Shown: one piece after another, positions 1-4,631 of the stretch
Layout: the number at the start of each line of letters is the position of its first letter
Numbering within the stretch: the stretch's first letter is position 1
From: B4-G1 sp964393895
GTDB lineage: Bacteria; Chloroflexota; Anaerolineae; B4-G1
Reading direction: 5' to 3'
DNA length: 6,837 nt
Assembly: GCA_964393895.1 (NCBI GenBank)
Contig: CAYMWP010000186.1
Location: forward strand, 1 to 6,837
Position numbers and translations under genes: made by a program
The notes under the pieces: generated by a model
What the model saw: the letters and a program-made list of their open reading frames with translations, nothing else
Databases searched by the model: none
Told to the model about the DNA's origin: nothing

Positions 1-17
1 CGGATTGCTGCCTTTTG

Positions 18-170
18 TCAACTCAAGCTATGCACAATTTCAGATACACACCCAATCCATTTCGAGACCAATCTGCGACTGACATCCAAGATGGCGGCAG
101 TCTCCGCTACTGTGAAGAATTCGAGGGTCGTCGGCGCTGTGTCAGAGTCTTCGTCATACTTATCAGACAC
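18..170 (-). CDS. Small helix-turn-helix (excisionase/MerR-like) protein
   Basis: Encodes 50 residues starting VSDKYDEDSD and ending at TGA (20-18). Residues 18-40 (FFTVAETAAILDVSRRLVSKW) match the N-terminal helix-turn-helix pattern of excisionase/HTH_17 DNA-binding domains (FxTVxEAAxxLxVSxxxVxKWI), so a DNA-binding role is likely. The acidic first 15 residues are not part of the motif. I chose the GTG start at 170 because AAGGAGG lies 8 nt upstream. The in-frame ATG at 188 and longer starts have no such site. The protein stops just after the recognition helix and lacks the usual basic wing (typically a G[KR]IPxxRxGR-like segment), so it may be truncated or a minimal form. The 93-residue ORF ends 14 nt upstream of the start, suggesting one operon. 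Seen: motif, SD and stop. Inferred: DNA binding. Confidence 0.6.
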   Translation of the reverse strand: MSDKYDEDSDTAPTTLEFFTVAETAAILDVSRRLVSKWIGCVSEIVHSLS

Positions 171-184
171 GGTGTTTTCCTCCT

Positions 185-466
185 TCATCTTGAGCAGTGA
201 ACCAAAACAAAAAGCCCGGCCGGGTATCCTCCGCCGTCGCGTGTGGCGCGGCGGCACCTGTGGGCGAATTCGTCTTTTGTGAGCCGAACGTAGATGTTGA
301 ACTTGCGATAGCTCCAGGATTGTTTGACAGGGGATTCAATTCGTTTGAGGGAGCAACTGGTGTGTTGAGTTTCCTTGTACCAATGCCAGATGTCAGACCA
401 GTCGTTGGGCTGACGGCAGCAGTCTTGTCTCGGTTGTTTCAAGTCGTCGAACGTATCTGTGGACAT
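185..466 (-). CDS. Hypothetical 93-residue protein, family not recognised
   Basis: ATG at 466, TGA at 187-185. I do not recognise a family. The N-terminal half is hydrophilic and rich in Trp and Cys (DCCRQPNDWSDIWHWYKE, about residues 15-32). The middle, SWSYRKFNIYVRLTKDEF, looks like folded protein, and the C-terminal 20 residues are Gly/Arg-rich and less protein-like. The SD GGAGG (481-477) is 10 nt from the ATG but lies in the 3' arm of a terminator-like hairpin. Expression would therefore need that hairpin to be open or read through, or else the ORF is spurious. The helix-turn-helix gene follows 14 nt downstream on the same strand. No transmembrane segment or signal peptide is visible. 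Confidence 0.4.
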   Translation of the reverse strand: MSTDTFDDLKQPRQDCCRQPNDWSDIWHWYKETQHTSCSLKRIESPVKQSWSYRKFNIYVRLTKDEFAHRCRRATRDGGGYPAGLFVLVHCSR

Positions 467-467
467 G

Positions 468-510
468 AAAAAAGTCCCTCCAAATGAGTGTCTAACTCAT
501 TCGAGGGACT
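468..510 (-). terminator. Hairpin plus T-run (terminator or attenuator) directly before an ORF
   Basis: On the minus strand AGTCCCTC (510-503) pairs with GAGGGACT (480-473), and AATGAGT (501-495 region) pairs with ACTCATT (489-483). A small internal loop separates the two stems and the apical loop is 5 nt. Six Ts (473-468) follow directly, one base before the ATG at 466. This is the geometry of an intrinsic terminator. It also sequesters GGAGG, the only good SD for the 93-residue ORF. It either ends a minus-strand transcript coming from above 510 or works as an attenuator for the two small genes below. Confidence 0.7.
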
Positions 511-512
511 GC

Positions 513-541
513 TTGTCCAAGATCGCGGTTTATGCTATACT
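513..541 (+). promoter_or_regulatory. Sigma70-type promoter with flanking dyad
   Basis: TTGTCC (513-518) and TATACT (536-541) are separated by 17 bp, close to TTGACA-17-TATAAT. The start of transcription would be near 548. An inverted repeat GATCGCG (521-527) / CGCGATC (550-556) brackets the -10 box. The string TAGCAC followed by CGATCGG occurs at 541-558 and again at 570-583, which could be repressor sites. Promoter strength and the regulator are inferred. Confidence 0.45.
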
Positions 542-547
542 AGCACC

Positions 548-787
548 GTCGCGATCGGCATTATTCATCTAGCACTCGATCGGCCAAATAAAGATCAACT
601 GGGTGAGCGGGATGAATCCAGAGAAATGTCCCATTGGAAGGTGGGGCACCATTCCCGTCGCTCCCGCTGATAGTAAACCTGCCCTGACACAAGGCCCAAG
701 GCCTTGGGTATGGAAGGTGCAGAGGTTGCTATGTAGAGAGCTATCCAGGTGTGGGCAACACAACAGGGATGGCTCTCTCGCTTTTTG
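548..787 (+). ncRNA. Candidate structured small RNA, no known family
   Basis: No convincing protein is encoded between 511 and 897, yet the stretch is dense with long complementary arms. AGCGGGA (606-612) pairs with TCCCGCT (662-668). GGAAGGTG pairs with CACC-A-TTCC around a GGG loop within that stem. CCCAAGGCCTTGGG (695-708) is a 14-bp palindrome. AGAGAGCTATCC (735-746) pairs with GGATGGCTCTCT (767-778) with one G-U. TGCAGAGGTTG (718-728) pairs with CAACCTCGTGCA (791-802) with one bulge. A promoter at 513-541 and a terminator at 735-786 give plausible ends. I do not see RNase P, tmRNA, SRP or 6S RNA consensus. A plus-strand frame from GTG 603 crosses it but its product looks like translated RNA. 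Strand is inferred from promoter and terminator. Confidence 0.35.
735..786 (+). terminator. Intrinsic terminator of the candidate small RNA
   Basis: A 12-bp stem (735-746 with 767-778, one G-U pair) encloses a 20-nt loop that can form a further GTGT/ACAC stem (749-752 with 758-761). It is followed by CGC and five Ts (782-786). The loop is longer than usual, so termination efficiency is uncertain. Confidence 0.45.
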
Positions 788-897
788 GGTCAACCTCGTG
801 CAACCAACTGGAAATGTGCTCGTAGACCTGTTTCGTTCGGTATACAGCACTTCTTGTAGCGATTACTCCTGGATTATACTCCCCTTTCTGAGCACTG

Positions 898-1247
898 TCA
901 ACTCTCTTCTTCTGTTTCTCTCACCTTCTCACTCTTTCGCTTCACCGCCGTAACCCGTATAACGGTAACCTCGGACGTTTCCAGGCTCTCGGCTCCTCGC
1001 TCCTCTACTGCGGCCTCCAGGCGACGGAGTCCCTCTTCGTAGATCTCGTCAGGCAGGGTGCCGAGTACGCCAGGCCGCTGGCGGGCGATCTCCAAGGCCA
1101 CCTCCAGCGACACGGGCTGTCGAAACGTGTGCTCCCGCTGTTCGACCTCGAACCCACTCCGACGCAACGTGTTGTGGAAATCGTACGCCCTCCAGGAAGA
1201 TCCATACGCGTACGGCCAGGCTTGTGGAAAGAGGGAGTATGGGGCAG
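898..1247 (-). pseudogene. C-terminal relic of a SAM-dependent methyltransferase
   Basis: The frame ending at TGA 900-898 reads ...WRAYDFHNTLRRSGFEVEQ...FRQPVSLEVALEIARQRPG...LPDEIYEEGLRRLEAAVEERG...TVIRVTAVKR. This matches the C-terminal end of class I methyltransferases: a GFEVE strand-turn, an alpha-helical lid with LPDE-YEEGLRRLE, and a final beta strand. The glycine-rich SAM-binding motif and the whole Rossmann core are absent. Upstream the frame stays open only to a TAG at 1296-1294, and from about 1248 it runs into the terminator of the helicase gene, so the 5' part has been lost. A TTG at 1167 is the only near start and has no good SD. It is probably the stump left when the element to its right inserted or recombined. 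The family assignment is by recollection of the pattern. Confidence 0.55.
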
Positions 1248-1285
1248 AAAAAAGCCCCTGGATCCCACGTGGGGGCGCAGGGGTT
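1248..1285 (-). terminator. Intrinsic terminator after the helicase fragment gene
   Basis: On the minus strand CCCCTG (1283-1278) pairs with CAGGGG (1260-1255). The loop contains the palindrome CCCACGTGGG, which can extend the fold. After one C comes a run of six Ts (1253-1248). It lies 18-20 bp after the stop codon at 1303, so it ends the minus-strand operon. Confidence 0.75.
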
Positions 1286-1302
1286 GTTTGTGCCTATCGT
1301 CT

Positions 1303-2403
1303 TTAGTGCTCAATGTATTGGCTGTATTCTCCTTCGACGTAGCGGCGGCGGTCGCGGGGGGTGGGGGGTGGTCGAGTTGGGGCCAGAACGTAGAATTTGC
1401 GGCTTGGCAACTGTTCCTCGTCTTTGGTCTCCATCTGGATCTGGCCGCAGGCGGGGCAGACGGGGTAGGCGATGGCCTCATCGAGGGCGGCGCGGCGGAG
1501 CGTGCGCAGAATCTGGCGCTGTCCTTCCAGGACTGCATAAGCTCCCTCGCGTTTCAGGTGCGCCAGTTCCTCACGCGCCTTCTCGTACTGTTTGAGCGCG
1601 TGGCGGAACGGGCCGCGGTCGTCCTTGCGGGGGAGTGTGTAGCGGGTGGCCATTGCGCCGTGCCAGCCGCCTCCGAGCTTGGCCGAGGTGGAGGAGACGA
1701 CGGCGATGGCCTTGTGGCCCAGGAGACCGGCCTGCCAGTCCTCGACGAAGGCGCGCACGTCGTTGACGTCGTGGTTCATCGAGGCGGTGCGGCCGATGCG
1801 GGAGAGTTCGCGCGTCTGGAGGCCGGGGATGACCTGGCGGGCCTCGCGGCGCCACTTGGGGACCAGGTGGGGCGGGCAGACGACCAGGGCGGGGTAGGCG
1901 TCCAGCAGGTCTATGACGCCGAGGGCGGTGGTGGTCTTGCCGGTGCCCATCTCGCCCTGGATGAGGGCGCTGCCGCAGGAGCGCAGGGCGTGGGCCATAG
2001 CGATGGCCACGTGTTTCTGCGTCTCGAGCAGGCCGGGTTCGGCCTGGCCCGGCAGGGGGCGGCGGCTCTTGCCCAGGGAGTTCAAGTGCTCCCACGCCTT
2101 TGCGGGTGGGAGGAGGGGGTCGTAGAGGGGGCGGTTGTCCTCCAGGATGCGCTCGGCGAGCTGGTCGCCGTAGCTTTCCATAAACTCGGTCAGATCGTGC
2201 ACCTGGTCTATGACCTGGATGCCGTCAGGGGCGACTGTGCCGATGACCGACTTGGGGCGGTGGGTGGTGATAGTGACCTTCTGGCCCTTGTCGTCCTCCT
2301 CGGTGTGGGAGATGGCCTCTGTGACGGTACGGCCCTTGACGAGCAGCTCGCGCCCGTCTTTTTCCAGCCGCATGATGCCGCGCACGCCGCTGGACATTAT
2401 CAT
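1303..2403 (-). CDS. N-terminal half of a DEAD/SNF2-like helicase, with a DUF6094-like leader
   Basis: 366 residues. GEMGTGKTTTA (150-160) is Walker A/motif I. PALVVCPPHLVPKWRREA (171-188) is the motif Ia region typical of SNF2/DEAD-like helicases of mobile elements. One CPACG (316-320) is half of a zinc ribbon. Nothing resembles motif II (DEAH/DExx) or the C-terminal lobe motifs V-VI, so the protein cannot be a complete helicase. Relatives are usually 800 residues or more. The last 25 residues (PTRPPPTPRDRRRY...) look unlike a helicase. The first 65 residues (GHVAMIMSSG upstream and in frame, then LLVKGRTV) resemble the tail of DUF6094 proteins. The ATG at 2403 has AAGGA 9 nt upstream and overlaps the preceding stop as ATGA, so translation is probably coupled. 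A terminator follows. Role inferred: defunct DNA-remodelling part of an integrative element. Confidence 0.7.
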   Translation of the reverse strand: MIMSSGVRGIMRLEKDGRELLVKGRTVTEAISHTEEDDKGQKVTITTHRPKSVIGTVAPDGIQVIDQVHDLTEFMESYGDQLAERILEDNRPLYDPLLPPAKAWEHLNSLGKSRRPLPGQAEPGLLETQKHVAIAMAHALRSCGSALIQGEMGTGKTTTALGVIDLLDAYPALVVCPPHLVPKWRREARQVIPGLQTRELSRIGRTASMNHDVNDVRAFVEDWQAGLLGHKAIAVVSSTSAKLGGGWHGAMATRYTLPRKDDRGPFRHALKQYEKAREELAHLKREGAYAVLEGQRQILRTLRRAALDEAIAYPVCPACGQIQMETKDEEQLPSRKFYVLAPTRPPPTPRDRRRYVEGEYSQYIEH

Positions 2404-3239
2404 CGCGACGTGTCCTTTCTTTCTTGGGGGGCAGAGCGGGGCGAAAGTCGACCTGCTGGCGGTAGGCGAGCGCCTGCAAGAAGGTCGTCCGGCCAGCCTG
2501 CGGCGTGGGCGCGGGCCACCTGCTCGCGGCGGGAGATGGATGCCAGCCGGAAGCGGGCGACCGGCGGGGCGGGCGGGATCACCAGCGGCCAGGGGGACCG
2601 TGGCTCTCCCATCAGAGGAAGGATGGTGGCGCTGCCGTCGGCCAGGGCGCGGATGGCGTTGACCTGGTCGCCCGTGGGCGCGTGGTACGGCTTTTTGCGA
2701 GCGAGCACGACCACCTGCTTGAAGCGTTCGTACTCCCCGTCGGGGAAGCGGCGGACGATCAGGTGCTCAAAGTGCCCGGCCAGGCGGCGGGCGGCGGCCT
2801 CGTAGCCGAGCAGGTGGCGGGGGACGACGTAGACGAGGATGCCGCCCTCGACCAGGGTCGGGGTGGCGGTGCGCAGGAACTCGATCTCCAGTCTGCGGCT
2901 CTCCCCGTCGAGGTCGTGATCGTAGGGGGGGTTGAGCCAGAGGAGTGAGACCGATTCCGCGTCCACGCGGGTCTGACGCCATCCGGCGTTGATGACCTGG
3001 TCCATCACCCGGGCGGCCTGCTCGGCCCGGTGGGGGCTGAGCTCGACGCCCCAGGTCTGGCAGCGGCCGCCGACCAGGTGGGCGAGTTGTGCGGCTTCTC
3101 CCTTGCCACAGCAGGGATCGAGGAGTCGCCACTTTGGTTCCTCTCCGGCAGGCGGGGTGAGCCAGGCGGAGAGCAGTTGGATGACCACAGGCGGGGTGGG
3201 AAAGTACCCCATCTTGATCGCGTTCATTAGACGTGCCAT
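2400..3239 (-). CDS. DUF6094-like SAM-dependent DNA methyltransferase-type protein
   Basis: 279 residues. MGYFPTPPVVIQLL (10-23) is the typical opening. DPCCGKGEA (41-49) is the SAM-binding motif I, VELSPHRA (65-72) is motif II with the acidic residue, and NPPY (103-106) is the catalytic motif of N6-adenine or N4-cytosine DNA methyltransferases. GGILVYVVPRHLL is the following strand. The start at 3239 was chosen because GGAGG lies 8 nt upstream. A longer frame to 3287 adds residues without family resemblance. DUF6094 proteins commonly sit beside helicase genes in integrative elements, as here. The C-terminus from about residue 235 (AAGWPDDLLAGARLPPAG...) departs from the family. Family-like text (YRQQVDFRPALPP, then KKGHVAM) continues in the two other frames, which suggests frameshifts. 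Methyltransferase fold is secure; substrate is unknown. Confidence 0.75.
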   Translation of the reverse strand: MARLMNAIKMGYFPTPPVVIQLLSAWLTPPAGEEPKWRLLDPCCGKGEAAQLAHLVGGRCQTWGVELSPHRAEQAARVMDQVINAGWRQTRVDAESVSLLWLNPPYDHDLDGESRRLEIEFLRTATPTLVEGGILVYVVPRHLLGYEAAARRLAGHFEHLIVRRFPDGEYERFKQVVVLARKKPYHAPTGDQVNAIRALADGSATILPLMGEPRSPWPLVIPPAPPVARFRLASISRREQVARAHAAGWPDDLLAGARLPPAGRLSPRSAPQERKDTSR

Positions 3240-3282
3240 TGGTTGTACCTCCAATTGGTGTGGTATATGGGGCGGAGGCACA

Positions 3283-3328
3283 CGCACGTTTCCCCTGGAG
3301 GGGACGTGTGCGCACCCCCGCCGGGGTT
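3283..3328. other. Two GC-rich hairpins in the leader of the methyltransferase gene
   Basis: CGCAC (3283-3287) pairs with GTGCG (3308-3312) and, inside, CCCC (3292-3295) pairs with GGGG (3300-3303). Next to it ACCCC and GGGGT (around 3314-3328) form a second stem with a CGCC loop. They lie 45-90 nt upstream of the start at 3239. No T-run follows on the minus strand, so they are not clear terminators. Their role is unknown. Confidence 0.4.
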
Positions 3329-3341
3329 CAGGTAGTTATTA

Positions 3342-3379
3342 CACAGAGTCACACAGAGAAGGCACAGAGAATCACAGAG
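3342..3379. repeat. Four phased CACAGAG heptamers
   Basis: CACAGAG occurs at 3342, 3352, 3363 and 3373, so spacings are 10, 11 and 10 bp, about one helical turn each. It fills most of the 180-bp gap between the 260-residue gene and the methyltransferase gene. Similar CACAGAG-rich tracts are common dispersed intergenic repeats in many bacteria, so this may be a simple repeat and not a binding site. Confidence 0.6.
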
Positions 3380-3418
3380 CTTCTTTGTGTTCCCGGTTAT
3401 GCCTGAGCAGCAGTTACA

Positions 3419-4201
3419 CTAGATGGACAGCTCGCCGCTCTGGATCAGGTCGGCGACGAGTTGCAGCCAGCCCTGCTCGGTGATGAGGAAGGCTTTCTCC
3501 ACGTCCCCACCGTAGAGGCAGGGGGTGAGCAGCACGTCGTCACGGATTCCGTAGCGCCGGAGGGTTTCGCCCCACTCCGGCAGGACGGGGATGGGGAGCA
3601 GGGCGTTGAGCCGGGCGGCGAACATCGTCCCCAGGTCGAGGGCTGCTTCGTCCAGCAGCTTGGGGATGAGCAGGTAGGCGCGTCCTTCGGCCTCCTGGCC
3701 GGTGGCCCGGCGGTCGGTGATGATGAGGTGGTAGAGGTTGGTATCGGCGTCCACGGCGGCGGAGAAGGTGGTATAGTTGTGGGATGAGCAGGCGAAGTGG
3801 TGTTGGCCGCCTCCGTTGACGCTGACGGTCTGAGAAGAGCCGCTGTTGTTGAGACTGCCCCATAGGGAGCGTAGGGCGGTCTTGTGGCCCGCGACGTGGA
3901 GGTAGATCACCTCGTTGGTCTCGGGGTCGAGGGCGTAGCCCACCAGGGGGACGGACACCTCGTCGTTGGCGGCGTGGGTGAGGGGAAAGACTCCGTCGTC
4001 GGCCCAGGGGTAGGGGAGTGTGGAGTGGCCGTACAGCTCCAGTGGGCAGACGGGGATGCCTGCTTGGGCCAGGTCGGCCCACACGTGGTCCAGGAGGACT
4101 TGTTTAGCAGTCTTGCCGTCCAGGGGGATGCGGGTGTGGTACGCGGCTTCCTGCGGTGAAGAGTCGGGGTAGACGGCGACGATGCCGGTGAGGGTGTCCA
4201 C
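3419..4201 (-). CDS. Conserved-looking hypothetical protein, 260 residues
   Basis: I do not recognise a named family. It reads as a soluble, well-folded protein. The beta-rich N-terminal half contains LYGHSTLPYPWADDG (56-70). A polar stretch GSLNNSGSSQTVSVNGGGQHHF (115-136) follows, and then LYHLIITDRR...RAYLLIP (156-180). The C-terminal part (LNALLPIPVLPEWGETLRRYG, then PCLYGGDVEKAFLI) ends in an amphipathic helix. No signal peptide or membrane segment is visible. The GTG start at 4201 is uncertain: the SD is weak, and the frame stays open upstream (VSGYARLGHAT) into the tandem repeat. It is the first gene of a minus-strand set followed 180 bp later by the DUF6094 and helicase genes, so it is probably part of the same element. 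Function unknown. Confidence 0.65.
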   Translation of the reverse strand: MDTLTGIVAVYPDSSPQEAAYHTRIPLDGKTAKQVLLDHVWADLAQAGIPVCPLELYGHSTLPYPWADDGVFPLTHAANDEVSVPLVGYALDPETNEVIYLHVAGHKTALRSLWGSLNNSGSSQTVSVNGGGQHHFACSSHNYTTFSAAVDADTNLYHLIITDRRATGQEAEGRAYLLIPKLLDEAALDLGTMFAARLNALLPIPVLPEWGETLRRYGIRDDVLLTPCLYGGDVEKAFLITEQGWLQLVADLIQSGELSI

Positions 4202-4239
4202 GGTGGCGTGTCCGAGTCGGGCATATCCCGAAACTGCAC

Positions 4240-4281
4240 GGTAGTCAGTAGTCGGTAGTCAGTAGGCGGTAGTCAGTAGTC
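4240..4281 (+). repeat. 14-bp tandem repeat, three units
   Basis: GGTAGTCAGTAGTC is repeated at 4240-4253, 4254-4267 (one change, T to G) and 4268-4281. It lies directly upstream of the 260-residue gene and can fuse in frame with its N-terminus on the minus strand. Confidence 0.9.
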
Positions 4282-4395
4282 GGATGGGAGGAGGAGCGGA
4301 GGAGGGGGGAGGACAGGGGGACAAGGGGATAGGGGGACGAGGAGAGGGAGGGCGGAGGTGCAGAGGGGCAGAGGGACAGAGTAGCGAAGGAATGG
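4282..4395 (+). other. Purine-rich tract with a strong G-quadruplex motif
   Basis: Almost pure A/G on the plus strand. G-runs at 4304-4309, 4316-4320, 4325-4328 and 4332-4336 are separated by loops of 6, 4 and 3 nt, which satisfies a four-tetrad G-quadruplex pattern. It is gene-free. On the minus strand it is the C-rich leader above the 260-residue gene. Confidence 0.65.
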
Positions 4396-4430
4396 AAAGA
4401 CCCCAGGGGTGGCAGGTTCCTGGGGTCTTT
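4396..4430. terminator. Perfect 12-bp hairpin, possible terminator
   Basis: AAAGACCCCAGG (4396-4407) is perfectly complementary to CCTGGGGTCTTT (4419-4430) around an 11-nt loop. On the plus strand it is followed by GTGGTTTTGT, on the minus strand by CCATTCCTT, so neither has a clean T-run beyond the stem's own Ts. It could end the radical SAM transcript about 200 nt after its stop. Confidence 0.5.
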
Positions 4431-4488
4431 GTGGTTTTGTCTACAGTCAGGCGGCGGTTGGGGGGCGGCCTTTCTCGAGGGTGGCGAA

Positions 4489-4548
4489 GCACGCCTGGGT
4501 AGAGGGTACGGTTGGCAGAACAACCGGTTGTATCCTTTTTCAAGGTGC
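4489..4548. repeat. Dispersed repeat, copy 1
   Basis: It shares an exact 28-bp core (4507-4534) with 6356-6383, plus similar flanks GCACG-CTGGGTAG on the left and TTTCAAGGT on the right. The core contains the 12-bp palindrome ACAACCGGTTGT (4520-4531). It has the same orientation as copy 2 and lies 1849 bp from it. On the far side the homology ends at 4548. Confidence 0.85.
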
Positions 4549-4578
4549 AACAGCTACACGAGCAGCCTCGTGTCGCAC
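4545..4578 (-). other. Hairpin next to repeat copy 1
   Basis: ACACGAG (4556-4562) pairs with CTCGTGT (4567-4573) around a CAGC loop. GTGC (4545-4548) and GCAC (4575-4578) can close the base. If copy 1 represents an empty intron site, this hairpin would lie just inside the 5' exon, a position reminiscent of the hairpin-adjacent targets of group IIC introns. It has no counterpart beside copy 2 within the window. Confidence 0.5.
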
Positions 4579-4631
4579 CAAGCCGTGGTTAGGCAGCCCT
4601 ACTTGCACTACCTGATGCCATAGGATTAGAG

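Noticed and set aside
548..802. RNase P RNA, tmRNA, SRP RNA or a known riboswitch
   Set aside because: I looked for their conserved cores on both strands and found none.
569..850. Minus-strand frame of 93 codons over the structured region
   Set aside because: It is the complement of the same stems, with no SD and no recognisable motif.
603..953. Plus-strand frame of 116 codons from GTG 603
   Set aside because: It crosses all the RNA stems and the terminator T-run, has no SD, and its product shows no protein-like pattern.
2405..2430. Programmed -1 ribosomal frameshift from the methyltransferase into the helicase ORF
   Set aside because: The frames are related by -1, but the C6 run is not in a proper X XXY YYZ register and the ATGA overlap with its own SD explains translation more simply.
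1129..2805. A 558-codon open frame on the plus strand
   Set aside because: It is antisense to the helicase and methyltransferase genes, which carry recognisable motifs. Its product is a low-complexity Gly/Ala/Val/Asp-rich chain, as expected from a GC-rich shadow frame.
3342..3379. CRISPR array
   Set aside because: Units are only 7 bp with 3-4 bp between them; there are no spacers and no cas genes.
4540..4600. Integron attC site (GTTAGGC near 4588 plus hairpin)
   Set aside because: GTTAGGC fits the core consensus, but no matching RYYYAAC lies at the other end and no integrase or cassette array is present.
4545..4631. A second group II intron end beside repeat copy 1
   Set aside because: The hairpin has a bulged A that mimics domain VI, but no domain V (GAGC...GGTTC with GAAA loop) precedes it and the end is TT rather than AY.
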